Shown here one piece after another: positions 9,054-18,102 of a stretch of DNA of 64,000 nucleotides (position 1 is its first letter; the number at the start of each line of letters is the position of its first letter). The notes beneath the pieces were generated by a model. The model was not told the origin of the DNA. It made no database searches and saw only the letters and a list, made by a program, of their open reading frames with translations. The stretch comes from Collimonas sp. OK607 (GTDB lineage Bacteria > Pseudomonadota > Gammaproteobacteria > Burkholderiales > Burkholderiaceae_D), in assembly GCF_900111995.1 (NCBI RefSeq), contig NZ_FOKF01000015.1, positions 1-64,000 on the forward strand. The letters are read 5' to 3'. The position numbers and the translations under genes are program-made.

Positions 9054-10118
9054 ATGAAGGCGCTTCACGCAATAAGAGCAACAATACTGTTGGGCTCAGT
9101 GATGGCATCCACCGCCCTGCACGCGCAAACAAACGTTCAGATATACGGGATTGTCGACGTCGGGGTCGAATATGTAAATAAGGCACGAATAAGCAGTACG
9201 GGCACCGCGACCGGAAGCCTGGCTAAAGTGGACTCGGGAAACGCATCTCCTTCGCGCATCGGCTTTCGTGGTCGGGAAGACCTGGGGGATGGATTGGCAG
9301 CAGTCTTTGTACTTGAGAACGGCTTTGCGACCGACACTGGTGCTCTTAACAATGGCGGGCGCCTTTTTGGGCGCCAGGCTTATGTTGGTTTGGCAGGAAA
9401 CTTTGGTGAGGTGCAAGCGGGACGAGAGTTGACACCAATCTATGATTTTGCTCTGACCTTCGACCCTGTGGCTCCCGCACGCTATTCGGCGGGTCTGCTG
9501 GATACCGCCTACGTTAGCCGCGCCGACAATGCGCTCAAATACGCCGGGAAATTCGGTGGTTTTACTGCCAGCGCCCAATATAGCTTTGGCTTTGACAGCA
9601 CTATCGCAAACGGAGGCGAAGTCCCGGGCGCATTCCAGATCGGAAAGGAAATGTCTACAAACGTCAACTATCATTTTGGGAATGTGCTAGCTGGCGTGAC
9701 GTATGACCGCCAAAATGGTACTTCAGTCGCCACCGAAAAAAATAAGGTTGAGCGGATGGCATTGGGAATAGTCGCTGATTTTACGCCAGTAAAGCTATAC
9801 GCTGCCTTTCAGAGACGGAACATGGATACGCTAGGAATCGCCACAAGGACGAATTTCTACTGGGTTGCAATGTCATACAACCCCAGTGCCGCAGTGACAT
9901 TGCTCACGTCAGCATATTTCTTCGATCCTGCCGGCGCGTCAAACAGATCTGCAATGTACACGGCCCTTGGTAGTTATGCACTTTCCAAACGAACCGATAT
10001 TTATTCACAGGTAGCGCTAATGCGAAATCAGGCACGGGCCGCAGTGGCGCTAGACGGGACCGTCAATCCGGGTGGTAATCAGGCAGGTCTGACGTTCGGG
10101 ATACGCCATCGGTTCTAA
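9054..10118 (+). CDS. Gram-negative porin (general trimeric type)
   Basis: This is a 354-residue outer-membrane porin of the betaproteobacterial type. It has a signal peptide with likely cleavage after residue 24 (STALHA-QTN), a first strand VQIYGIVDVGVEY, the conserved SRIGFRGREDLGDGLAAVFVLENGF block and a C-terminal strand ending GIRHRF. The terminal phenylalanine is the BAM recognition signal. An AGGAGAC ribosome site precedes ATG 9054. It would allow diffusion of small anionic or neutral solutes. It stands alone, ending in a hairpin at 10126-10150. A second, partial porin lies at the right edge of the window. Confidence 0.93.
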   Translation: MKALHAIRATILLGSVMASTALHAQTNVQIYGIVDVGVEYVNKARISSTGTATGSLAKVDSGNASPSRIGFRGREDLGDGLAAVFVLENGFATDTGALNNGGRLFGRQAYVGLAGNFGEVQAGRELTPIYDFALTFDPVAPARYSAGLLDTAYVSRADNALKYAGKFGGFTASAQYSFGFDSTIANGGEVPGAFQIGKEMSTNVNYHFGNVLAGVTYDRQNGTSVATEKNKVERMALGIVADFTPVKLYAAFQRRNMDTLGIATRTNFYWVAMSYNPSAAVTLLTSAYFFDPAGASNRSAMYTALGSYALSKRTDIYSQVALMRNQARAAVALDGTVNPGGNQAGLTFGIRHRF

Positions 10119-10125
10119 TCTTGTT

Positions 10126-10150
10126 GGCACTGCAAAACAATTGCAGTGCC
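10126..10150 (+). terminator. Hairpin after porin gene
   Basis: GGCACTGCAA and TTGCAGTGCC form a perfect 10-bp stem around a 5-base loop, seven bases after the porin stop. There is no T run after the stem, so it may stabilise the mRNA end rather than terminate by itself. Confidence 0.5.
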
Positions 10151-10242
10151 ATTCTGCACTTTGAGAGCGGATGAAAACGGGGAGCTGGGATTCCTAACCA
10201 TCCCCCCATTACACCTTCTCTTTTCCGTCAGGAGAGTACAAA

Positions 10243-11394
10243 ATGAGTGAAGCACAAGCAGCTTTTTTTTTGCCAAAAAAATCCGTCGCACTGTCCGGCG
10301 TGACCGCAGGTAACACTGCACTGTGTTCCGTCGGTAAAACCGGCAACGATCTGCATTACCGTGGTTATGACATCCTGGATATCGCCGACACTTGCGAGTT
10401 CGAGGAGATCGCCTATCTGCTGGTGCACGGCAAGTTGCCGACTGCCGCCGAGCTCAAGGGCTACAAGACCAAACTCAAATCCTTGCGCGGCTTGCCGGCC
10501 AGCGTCAAAGCCGCGCTGGAAGCGCTGCCTGCCGCATCGCACCCGATGGACGTAATGCGCACCGGCGTCTCGGTGCTGGGCTGCACTCTACCTGAGAAAG
10601 ATGACCACAATGCGCCGGGTGCACGTGACATCGCTGACCGCCTGATGGCGTCGTTCGGCTCCATGTTGCTGTACTGGTACCACTTCAGCACCAACGGCAA
10701 GCGCATCGAAGTCGAAACCGATGACGACTCCATCGGCGGTCATTTCCTGCACCTGCTGCATGGCGTGAAACCGTCGGACTCATGGGTAAAAGCGATGCAC
10801 GTTTCGCTGATTCTGTATGCGGAACACGAATTCAATGCCTCCACCTTTACCAGTCGTGTGATTGCTGGCACAGGCTCTGATTTTTACTCTGCAATCACCG
10901 GCGCAATCGGCGCCTTGCGCGGCCCGAAACACGGCGGCGCGAATGAAGTGGCATTGGAAATCCAGAAGCGTTACGACAATCCGGATGAAGCGGAAACAGA
11001 CATCAGAAGCCGATTGGATAATAAGGAAGTGGTGATCGGTTTCGGCCATCCGGTCTACACCGTATCCGATCCGCGCAGCAATATCATCAAGGAAGTGGCG
11101 CGCAAGTTGTCGGCGGAAGCGGGCTCGACTGCAATGCTCGACATCGCCGAGCGTCTGGAAACAGTGATGTGGGAAGTCAAGAAGATGTTCCCGAACCTGG
11201 ACTGGCTCTCGGCCGTCTCGTATCACATGATGGGTGTGCCGACTGCGATGTTTACACCGTTGTTTGTGATTTCCCGTACGTCCGGCTGGGCCGCGCACGT
11301 GATCGAACAGCGTATCGATAACAAGATCATTCGTCCGTCGGCTAACTATGTCGGCCCGGACGATCTGGCGTTCGTACCCATCGCCCAACGCTAG
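10243..11394 (+). CDS. prpC: 2-methylcitrate synthase
   Basis: The 383-residue protein is of the type II citrate synthase fold, with the PrpC-specific N-terminus ([26 protein letters not shown]). Conserved catalytic blocks are present: [16 protein letters not shown], the [13 protein letters not shown] loop and GFGHPVY. It condenses propionyl-CoA with oxaloacetate to 2-methylcitrate, the entry step of propionate breakdown. ATG follows AGGAG. Its usual operon partners (prpB, acnD or prpD, prpF) are absent: a porin lies upstream and a poorly coding stretch downstream. A secondary citrate synthase activity cannot be excluded. Confidence 0.9.
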   Translation: MSEAQAAFFLPKKSVALSGVTAGNTALCSVGKTGNDLHYRGYDILDIADTCEFEEIAYLLVHGKLPTAAELKGYKTKLKSLRGLPASVKAALEALPAASHPMDVMRTGVSVLGCTLPEKDDHNAPGARDIADRLMASFGSMLLYWYHFSTNGKRIEVETDDDSIGGHFLHLLHGVKPSDSWVKAMHVSLILYAEHEFNASTFTSRVIAGTGSDFYSAITGAIGALRGPKHGGANEVALEIQKRYDNPDEAETDIRSRLDNKEVVIGFGHPVYTVSDPRSNIIKEVARKLSAEAGSTAMLDIAERLETVMWEVKKMFPNLDWLSAVSYHMMGVPTAMFTPLFVISRTSGWAAHVIEQRIDNKIIRPSANYVGPDDLAFVPIAQR

Positions 11395-11541
11395 TCATTT
11401 GGTCAGCGTAGATGAGCGCAAGAACCGCTACATCGTCTTGCGCAGGAAGGTCAGCCCGGACGTCCTGCAGTTCGGGTCGATCAAGGACCAAGCCTCACCT
11501 CGGTACTGGCAACTTGGCAAGTCGTCCGACGATTCCATCAA
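11395..11541 (+). other. Short stretch after prpC without recognisable gene
   Basis: An open frame continues past the prpC stop in another phase (about 11399-11545, reading [20 protein letters not shown]). It has no start site or ribosome site and matches nothing I recognise. It may be the remnant of a lost gene. Confidence 0.3.
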
Positions 11542-11556
11542 ATGAAAGCGAAAGAT

Positions 11557-11949
11557 ATGAATGCCGGTCAGTTTTTACTTCAGCAGTTGCTCTCATTTTC
11601 CGAGACACAGATTCGCAATAATTCTCGGCAAACCTTCAAGAGTGGAGGAGGAAACATCTCCGGTGAGCACGCAGTATTGCCTGCTGAACGTCCTTATTTG
11701 CTGAAGTGGATTGCCGACAGGCGGAGTTATGGAGATACTTTCTCATCAATAGCTGCATCATTAAATGCACAAGGGTTGAGAGGAGGAAACGGTGCTCGCT
11801 GGTATTCCGCGAGCGTCTACCATTATTTACATCGCCATTCCAGGAAGGCAGCCTCGGCATCTTCCGAAGCGCTGGTCATTTCTACGAACGGCACGACCTT
11901 GCCCGCCTGGAAATGCCGATCGACCGGCATGGGACAATCGGAGGTATAA
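11557..11949 (+). CDS. Small protein with recombinase-like motif
   Basis: This 130-residue reading frame is of uncertain status (start 11557, or 11542 with five more residues). Around its residues 50-90 it reads IADRRSYGDTFSSIAASLNA followed by QGLRGGNGARWYSASVYHYL. This resembles the linker helix-turn-helix of large serine recombinases (pattern IA-x2-LNA-x-G-x5-G-x-W-x4-V-x2-IL). There is no catalytic resolvase domain, so it is either a small DNA-binding protein or a fragment of a mobile-element recombinase. It lies between prpC and a quinone oxidoreductase, with only a weak ribosome site. Confidence 0.45.
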   Translation: MNAGQFLLQQLLSFSETQIRNNSRQTFKSGGGNISGEHAVLPAERPYLLKWIADRRSYGDTFSSIAASLNAQGLRGGNGARWYSASVYHYLHRHSRKAASASSEALVISTNGTTLPAWKCRSTGMGQSEV

Positions 11950-12000
11950 CGTGCGCGAAGAAAAGATAGCCGTACAAAGAACTACGCATTAACTGAGACA

Positions 12001-12015
12001 ATGTACATTCTACAT
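12001..12015 (+). promoter_or_regulatory. Possible operator upstream of oxidoreductase
   Basis: ATGTA-CATTC-TACAT is a 5-5-5 inverted repeat that also includes the perfect palindrome AATGTACATT (12000-12009). It lies 35 bases before the start at 12050. No regulator gene is adjacent on that side. Confidence 0.3.
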
Positions 12016-12049
12016 TAAATGCCAATAAGTCATGACTAAGGAGATCTAT

Positions 12050-13027
12050 ATGCGTGCTGCCTGGTATTCAAAAAATGGTGCAGCCAGTGAAGTACTCGTC
12101 GTCGGCGAACTGCCAACGCCGACGCCAGGACGGGGAGAAGTTCGCGTCAGGCTTGCGACGTCGGGTGTCAATCCGTCGGATGTTAAAAAGCGCGGTCGTC
12201 CGCTTGACACCGAGCGCATCGTGCCGCATAGCGATGGTGCCGGTGTTATTGATATTGTTGGCGATGGCGTGTCACCCAGCCGGATTGGTGAACGGGTCTG
12301 GATCTGGAACGGGCAACATCGACGACCAATGGGCACTGCCGCCGAATATATCGTGCTGCCCGAGGCGCAGGTTATAAGGTTACCGGCCTCGACCGATTTT
12401 GCGGCAGCCGCGTGCCTTGGAATCCCCGCACTTACCGCGTTTCAAGCAGTTCACTTGCTGGGAGATATCTCTGGCAAGACCGTGTTGGTGATCGGTGCAT
12501 CATCCGCCGTCGGCCACTATGCCACGCAGATTGCGGTTCTCGGTGGCGCCAATGTGATTGGCACCGTCGGCTCGCCAGAAAAGGCGATGCATGCCCAAGC
12601 TGCGGGCGCTTTCGCAACGATCAACTACAAGCAGGAACCTGTCACAAAGAGGGTCAAAGAACTGAACCTCGGCCGAGGCGTTGATGCCATTATCGACATG
12701 GATTTTTCGACCACGGCAAAGTTGATCGGCGAGTCGGTGGTCGCACCGCATGCTACCGTCGTTTCTTACGGCTCGAATAATGCGAACGACATGGAGGTGC
12801 CGTTCCGTACTTTGCTGTCTAGCTCGATTAGCCTGCATTTTTTTCTTGTCTACGACCTTAGTCCGACAGATAGACGTATCGCGCTGGATGGTGTTACCGA
12901 GTTACTGGCAGGCGGCCGGCTATCCCATTCGATCGGCGCCCGCTTTACGTTAAATGACATTGCTGCGGCACACGAAGCAGTTGAGGGAGGAAAAATAATC
13001 GGCAACATTATTCTGGATTTGCATTGA
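12050..13027 (+). CDS. NADPH:quinone reductase (MDR family)
   Basis: The 325-residue medium-chain reductase starts MRAAWYSKNGAASEVLVVGE. ATG 12050 has AAGGAGA six bases upstream, so I prefer it to the upstream ATG at 12032. It has a GroES-like N-terminal domain and a cofactor-binding loop VIGASSAVGHYATQIAVLGG at about residues 145-165. It lacks zinc-binding cysteines. It is likely to reduce quinones or reactive enones with NADPH in the cytoplasm. It ends convergently toward a LysR gene and stands alone. It is clearly distinct in sequence from the quinone reductase at 1625-2596. Confidence 0.82.
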   Translation: MRAAWYSKNGAASEVLVVGELPTPTPGRGEVRVRLATSGVNPSDVKKRGRPLDTERIVPHSDGAGVIDIVGDGVSPSRIGERVWIWNGQHRRPMGTAAEYIVLPEAQVIRLPASTDFAAAACLGIPALTAFQAVHLLGDISGKTVLVIGASSAVGHYATQIAVLGGANVIGTVGSPEKAMHAQAAGAFATINYKQEPVTKRVKELNLGRGVDAIIDMDFSTTAKLIGESVVAPHATVVSYGSNNANDMEVPFRTLLSSSISLHFFLVYDLSPTDRRIALDGVTELLAGGRLSHSIGARFTLNDIAAAHEAVEGGKIIGNIILDLH

Positions 13028-13104
13028 TCGGCCAAGCCTGCCTGTAGCAACTCCTGGGATTGATGCGTCGGGACGGTGGTTTCGAAAGGTTAATCGCCGT
13101 GAAA

Positions 13105-14070
13105 TCAAGCGTTGGTGATTGTATCTGATGTATCCGAGTAGATCATTTGCCGCGACTCACCCATCAAGAACGCGCGGTTAGGTTCAATCACTTCGCGCAG
13201 GTAACGCCAGAGTGCAGCAACCCGCGCCACATTGCGGGTTTCGGTGGCGGCTACCAGCCAGAACGCGCGTTGGATGTCGACCTGGCCATCCAGCACCGGT
13301 ACCAGGTCATCGCTTTGCTGGGCAAGAAAGCAGGGCAGGATCGCCAGCCCCTGGCCACTGCGGGCTGCAGTGTATTGGGCGATCACGCTGGTGCTGCGAA
13401 AGGCGCGGAATGCCGCCGGCGCGACATTGTCCTTGTAGCGGAGCTCTTCGCTGAACACCAGATCGTCAACATAGCCGATGAACGCATGGTTGTTCAAATC
13501 CTGCACCGTCTTGATCGGCGCGTGATTTGCCAGGTAAGACGGCGTGGCGTACAACTTCAGCAAATAGTCGGTCAGCTTGGTGACCACATAGTTACCGCTT
13601 TGCGGACGTTCGATGGTGACGCCGATGTCGGCTTCGCGCTTGGACAGGTTGACGAAGCGCGGCACCGGCAGCAGGTCGACGGTGATATGCGGATGCCGCG
13701 CACAAAAATGCGCCAGGTGCGGCGCCAGCACAAAAGTGCCGAAACCTTCGGTGGCGCCGAGCCGGACTTGTCCCGATAGTAAGCGGTTGTGGCCACTCAA
13801 TTCTTCTGCAGCAGCATACACCGTGCTTTCAACCCGTTCCGCATATTCGATCAGGCGGTGGCCTTCCGCTGTCAGTGTGTATCCCTGATTGTTGCGTTCG
13901 AACAGTTGGCTGCCGACTTGTTCTTCAAAGCGGCGCATGCGGCGCGAGACGGTCGAGTGGTCGATGCCGAGTTTTTTTGCCGCTTCAACCAGCCCCTGGC
14001 TGCGCGTCAGCTCCAGGAAGATGCGCAGGTTATCCCAATCCAGCATGGCGTTTGTTGATTTCATCGAGTT
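13105..14070 (-). CDS. LysR family transcriptional regulator
   Basis: A LysR regulator of about 321 residues. The winged helix-turn-helix near the N-terminus (LVEAAKKLGIDHSTVSRRMRRFEEQVG) is followed by a periplasmic-binding-like effector domain. I place the start at ATG 14070 (MNSMKSTNAMLDWDNLRIF) because a GGAGAAG sequence precedes it. ATG 14103 and a later ATG are possible. It is divergent from the binding protein, mmsA and mmsB, and a T-N11-A palindrome lies between them. It probably controls that catabolic operon in response to a pathway metabolite. Confidence 0.85.
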   Translation of the reverse strand, partial: NSMKSTNAMLDWDNLRIFLELTRSQGLVEAAKKLGIDHSTVSRRMRRFEEQVGSQLFERNNQGYTLTAEGHRLIEYAERVESTVYAAAEELSGHNRLLSGQVRLGATEGFGTFVLAPHLAHFCARHPHITVDLLPVPRFVNLSKREADIGVTIERPQSGNYVVTKLTDYLLKLYATPSYLANHAPIKTVQDLNNHAFIGYVDDLVFSEELRYKDNVAPAAFRAFRSTSVIAQYTAARSGQGLAILPCFLAQQSDDLVPVLDGQVDIQRAFWLVAATETRNVARVAALWRYLREVIEPNRAFLMGESRQMIYSDTSDTITNA

Positions 14071-14131
14071 CATCGGGGTAATTTTCTTCTCCGTGTTGTG
14101 CATAAATGCAAAGCCATTGTGGAATATTGTC

Positions 14132-14144
14132 TATTGTTCCAATA
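14132..14144 (+). promoter_or_regulatory. Candidate LysR binding site (T-N11-A palindrome)
   Basis: TATTG-TTC-CAATA in the divergent region between the LysR gene and the binding-protein gene matches the LysR T-N11-A rule with 5-bp inverted arms. Position fits joint control of both transcripts. Confidence 0.4.
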
Positions 14145-14237
14145 ATAATGCACATGCAGAATGTCTCTACAGAAAATTTTATAAAAATCGATTGTGGGGC
14201 GGCATTACATGTCCGCCATGCAAAACAGGAGACAACG

Positions 14238-15467
14238 ATGTTGACAAAGCGCCACCAGCTGCTTGCACGATGTTCTGCCGTGATCTTTTCGTTATCGGGT
14301 TTGCTAACCGCAAGCCATGCCTTCGCCCAGGATAGCGACGTCTATAAGGTCGGCATCCTGACCGACATGTCGGGGCCGTATTCGGCGATGGGCGGGCCGG
14401 GTTCTGTGGTGGCGGCCAAGATGGCAATCGAGGATTGCATGAAGGCTGAATGCAAGGGCATGAAAATCGAACTGCTCACTGCAGACCATCAGAACAAGGC
14501 TGACATCGGCGCCTCCAAGGCACGCGAATGGATCGACCGCGACAAGGTCGACGCTATCGCCGACCTGACCAACTCTTCAGTGTCGCTGGCGGTCCAGCGT
14601 TTGGTTCGCGACAAGGGCGGCATCGCCATGTACAGCGGCCCGGCAACCACCGTGCTGACCAACGCGGAATGCGCGCCTGGCGGCTTCCACTGGATGTTCG
14701 ATACTTACTCGCAAGCGGCCGGGGCCGCAGCCGCATTAACCAAGATGGGGCAGAAATCCTGGTACTTCGTCACCGTCGATTACGCCTTCGGTCAGTCGCT
14801 GGAAAAAGATGCCGGCGACGTCGTCAAGAGCCTGGGTGGCACCGTGGTCGGATCGATTCGCCATCCCTTGAACGCCAGCGACCTGTCGTCGTTCCTGTTG
14901 CAGGCACAGAGTTCGAAGGCGCAAGTAATCGGCCTGGCCAATGGCGGCCAGGATACTGTCAATGCGATCAAGCAAGCGCGTTCGTTCGGTATCGGCACCA
15001 AGAACCAGCGGTTGGCCGCGTTGCTGGTGTTCTTGTCGGATGTGCATGCGCTCGGCCTGAACGATGCGCAAGGCTTGATCTATACCGACGGTTTCTATTG
15101 GGATTACGATAACGATACGCGCGCTTTTTCCAAGCGTTTCGAAGCGCTCTATAAAGGCAACAAGCCGACCATGGTACATGCCGGTGTCTATTCCAGCGTC
15201 TATCACTATCTGAAAGCGGCGGCCGCTACCAAGTCGCACGACTGGAAAATTGTGGCCCAGAAAATGCGTGAAATCCCTATCCACGACGCCGTCATGCGCA
15301 ATGCCTCCATCCGTCCGGATGGCCGCGTGATCCATGACATGTATCTGTACCAGGTTAAAACGCCGGCCGAATCGAAAGCGCCTTGGGATTACCTCAAGCT
15401 GCTGTCGACGATTCCGGCGCAGCAGGCTTTCAAACCGATGGATGCTTCCTGTCCTTTGGTGAAATAA
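14238..15467 (+). CDS. ABC transporter periplasmic substrate-binding protein (type I, branched-chain amino acid class)
   Basis: This 409-residue protein starts at ATG 14238, after AGGAGACAAC. It has a signal peptide cleaved near residue 33 (SHAFA-QDSD) and the LivK-type opening VYKVGILTDMSGPYSAMGGPGSVVAAKMAIED. Family members bind amino acids, amides or aromatic acids in the periplasm for an ABC permease. No permease or ATPase gene follows, so it must work with a transporter encoded elsewhere or act as a sensor. It is followed by mmsA and mmsB about 107 bases later, suggesting uptake of a valine-derived or similar substrate. Confidence 0.85.
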   Translation: MLTKRHQLLARCSAVIFSLSGLLTASHAFAQDSDVYKVGILTDMSGPYSAMGGPGSVVAAKMAIEDCMKAECKGMKIELLTADHQNKADIGASKAREWIDRDKVDAIADLTNSSVSLAVQRLVRDKGGIAMYSGPATTVLTNAECAPGGFHWMFDTYSQAAGAAAALTKMGQKSWYFVTVDYAFGQSLEKDAGDVVKSLGGTVVGSIRHPLNASDLSSFLLQAQSSKAQVIGLANGGQDTVNAIKQARSFGIGTKNQRLAALLVFLSDVHALGLNDAQGLIYTDGFYWDYDNDTRAFSKRFEALYKGNKPTMVHAGVYSSVYHYLKAAAATKSHDWKIVAQKMREIPIHDAVMRNASIRPDGRVIHDMYLYQVKTPAESKAPWDYLKLLSTIPAQQAFKPMDASCPLVK

Positions 15468-15574
15468 GGCAAACACAGCAGGGTGTTCTATGCTGTAGAT
15501 AGAAGCAGTAAAAGTCAGCAAAAACACCCGATTATCTTTTAATTGCAATTGTTATATTGTTGAAGGAAGTCATC

Positions 15575-17083
15575 ATGTCAGCTACTAGCATCCCTAACGT
15601 TCCCCTGTACATCGGCGGCAAAGCTGTCCAGTCCACCACCACCGAATGGCGCGACGTCCTCAATCCGGCAACCCAGGAAGTAGTGGCGCGGGTGCCGTTC
15701 GCCACCAAGGCGGAGGTCGGTCACGCGGTGGCCAACGCCAAGCAAGCGTTTGCCAGCTGGCGCAACACTTCGCTGGCCCAACGCATGCGCATCATGCTCA
15801 AGTTCCAGCAGCTGTTGCGTGAAAACATGGCGCCGCTGGCCGAGCTGATTACCCGTGAGCACGGCAAGACCTTGCCGGATGCCGAAGGCGAAGTCATGCG
15901 TGGCCTGGAAGTGGTCGAGCACGCCTGTTCCATCACTTCGCTGCAACTGGGCGAACTGGCGGAAAATGCCGCTACCGGCGTCGATGTCTACACCATCAAC
16001 CAGCCGATCGGCGTCGGCGCCGGCATCACAGCGTTCAATTTCCCGGTGATGCTGCCTTGCTTCATGTTCCCGGTGGCGGTAGCTTGCGGCAATACGTTTA
16101 TATTGAAGCCGTCCGAACAAGATCCTTCCTCGTCACTGTTCCTGGTAGAACTGGCGCAGCAGGCCGGCTTGCCGCCGGGCGTGTTGAATGTAGTGCATGG
16201 CGGCCCGGATGTGGCCAACATGCTGTGCGATCATCCCGACATCAAGGCGATTTCCTTCATCGGTTCGACCAATGTCGGCACCCACATTTACCGCCGCGCC
16301 AGCGAGGCTGGCAAGCGTGCGCAATGCATGATGGGGGCGAAAAACCATTGCATCGTGCTGCCTGACGCTAACAAGGATCAAGCGATCAACAATTTGCTGG
16401 GCGCGGCGTTTGGCGCTGCGGGGCAACGTTGCATGGCTAACTCGATGGTGCTGCTGGTGGGCAAGGCGCGAACCTGGCTGCCGGAAATCGTCGAGCGTTC
16501 ACGCGGCCTGAAAATCGGTCCGGGCAGTGATCGTAAGGCTGACCTCGGACCGATGGTGTCGAAAGCGGCCAAGGCGCGTACCGAGCGTTTGATCGGAACC
16601 GGCGTGGAGCAGGGCGCACAGCTGCTGCTGGATGGCCGCAACTGTCAGGTCGCCGGTTACCCCGATGGCAATTTCGTCGGCCCGACCATTTTTGCCGGTG
16701 TCACCGCCACGATGGATATCTATACGCAGGAAATTTTCGGACCGGCCATGTGCATAGTAGAACTGGAAACGCTGGACGATGCGATTGCTTTCATTAACGC
16801 CAACCCGAACGGTAACGGCACTTCGATATTCACTTCTTCCGGCTGGGCCGCACGTAAATTCCAGAACGAGATCGATGTCGGCCAGGTCGGCATCAACGTG
16901 CCGATTCCGGTGCCTGTGGCGTATTTCAGCTTTACCGGTTCGCGTGCCTCGAAGCTGGGCGACCTCGGCCCTAACGGTAAACAGGCGGTGCAATTCTGGA
17001 CCCAGACCAAGACCGTGACTGCGCGCTGGTTTGCACCTGATGCGGATGGCGGTGAAATCAACACGACGATTTCCATGAAGTGA
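15575..17083 (+). CDS. mmsA: CoA-acylating methylmalonate-semialdehyde dehydrogenase
   Basis: The 502-residue aldehyde dehydrogenase has the MMSDH hallmarks: VPLYIGG start, [48 protein letters not shown] and the catalytic cysteine C286 in [11 protein letters not shown]. It converts methylmalonate (or malonate) semialdehyde with CoA and NAD+ to propionyl-CoA (or acetyl-CoA) and CO2, in valine, inositol or beta-alanine breakdown. The ATG follows GGAAG. mmsB is next, 47 bases downstream, so the two form an operon. Confidence 0.92.
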   Translation: MSATSIPNVPLYIGGKAVQSTTTEWRDVLNPATQEVVARVPFATKAEVGHAVANAKQAFASWRNTSLAQRMRIMLKFQQLLRENMAPLAELITREHGKTLPDAEGEVMRGLEVVEHACSITSLQLGELAENAATGVDVYTINQPIGVGAGITAFNFPVMLPCFMFPVAVACGNTFILKPSEQDPSSSLFLVELAQQAGLPPGVLNVVHGGPDVANMLCDHPDIKAISFIGSTNVGTHIYRRASEAGKRAQCMMGAKNHCIVLPDANKDQAINNLLGAAFGAAGQRCMANSMVLLVGKARTWLPEIVERSRGLKIGPGSDRKADLGPMVSKAAKARTERLIGTGVEQGAQLLLDGRNCQVAGYPDGNFVGPTIFAGVTATMDIYTQEIFGPAMCIVELETLDDAIAFINANPNGNGTSIFTSSGWAARKFQNEIDVGQVGINVPIPVPVAYFSFTGSRASKLGDLGPNGKQAVQFWTQTKTVTARWFAPDADGGEINTTISMK

Positions 17084-17130
17084 TGCCGGGGTGCAGATCG
17101 GATTACAGGTAAGTCACGGGAGATATTGAT

Positions 17131-18033
17131 ATGAGTAGCGAAATCGTTTTTATCGGCCTCGGCCACATGGGCTTGCCGATGGCGCTGAATCTGGTGAAGG
17201 CCGGCTGCAAGGTCAGCGGCCATGATCTGGTGGCCGCCAGCGTCGAGCAGTTCGTCGCCGGCGGCGGCAGTACCGGCAAGGATCTGGCGGCTGCACTCGG
17301 CGCCGCCAAGGTCATCATCACTATGCTGCCGGCCAGCCGCCATGTCGAAGGAGCCTATCTCGGCGCCAGCGGCATCCTGGCGCAAGCAGCGCCGGACGCC
17401 TTGCTGATCGATTGCTCGACCATCGCTCCCGACGCTGCACGCAAGGTGGCGGCTGCGGCGCGCGATAAAGGTTTTACCATGCTCGATGCACCAGTTTCTG
17501 GCGGCACTGCCGGCGCCGCAGCCGGCACGCTGACCTTCATGGTCGGCGGCTCGGATGACGGTTTTGCATTGGCCAGGCCTTACCTGGAAAAAATGGGCAA
17601 GGCGATTTTCCATGCCGGCGACAACGGCAGCGGCCAAACCGTCAAGGTATGCAACAACATGCTGCTGGGGATTCTGATGATCGGCACGTCCGAAGCGATC
17701 AGGCTGGGCATGGCGAACGGCATGGATCCTAAGGTGCTGTCGGAAATCATGGCGAAAAGTTCGGGCCGCAACTGGGCGCTGGAAGTGTATAACCCTTGTC
17801 CCGGCGTGATGGAGAATGCGCCGGCTTCCAAGGGTTACAGTGGTGGTTTCGGCGTCGATCTGATGCTGAAAGATTTGGGGCTGGCGGTGGAAAATTCCCT
17901 GTCCACCGGCAGCAGCGTCCCGCTTGGCGCGCTGGCGCGCAACCTGTACGACATCCACAGCAAGAGCGGTGCCGGCGGGCTGGATTTTTCCAGCATCTTC
18001 AATATGTTGGCTAAGGCCGAACAAGCTAAATGA
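17131..18033 (+). CDS. mmsB: 3-hydroxyisobutyrate dehydrogenase
   Basis: The 300-residue beta-hydroxyacid dehydrogenase has an N-terminal NAD-binding motif FIGLGHMGLPMALNLVKAG. It also carries the substrate-binding signature DAPVSGGTAGAAAGTLTFMVGG and a catalytic lysine at residue 172 in GQTVKVCNN. It oxidises 3-hydroxyisobutyrate to methylmalonate semialdehyde, the substrate of MmsA encoded just upstream. The reading frame ends shortly before a strong terminator. Tartronate-semialdehyde reductase is a related alternative but does not fit the mmsA context. Confidence 0.92.
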   Translation: MSSEIVFIGLGHMGLPMALNLVKAGCKVSGHDLVAASVEQFVAGGGSTGKDLAAALGAAKVIITMLPASRHVEGAYLGASGILAQAAPDALLIDCSTIAPDAARKVAAAARDKGFTMLDAPVSGGTAGAAAGTLTFMVGGSDDGFALARPYLEKMGKAIFHAGDNGSGQTVKVCNNMLLGILMIGTSEAIRLGMANGMDPKVLSEIMAKSSGRNWALEVYNPCPGVMENAPASKGYSGGFGVDLMLKDLGLAVENSLSTGSSVPLGALARNLYDIHSKSGAGGLDFSSIFNMLAKAEQAK

Positions 18034-18049
18034 TCTGAGCTTTGACTGG

Positions 18050-18100
18050 GCGCTGCGCCCTTACCGCGTACGATTGTCACGGCAAGGTGCAGCGCTTTTT
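18050..18100 (+). terminator. Rho-independent terminator after mmsB
   Basis: GCGCTGC-G-CCCTT pairs with AAGG-T-GCAGCGC (one mismatch or bulge) around a loop of about 20 bases and is followed by TTTTT. It ends the plus-strand operon just before the convergent hydrolase gene. Confidence 0.65.
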
Positions 18101-18102
18101 CA

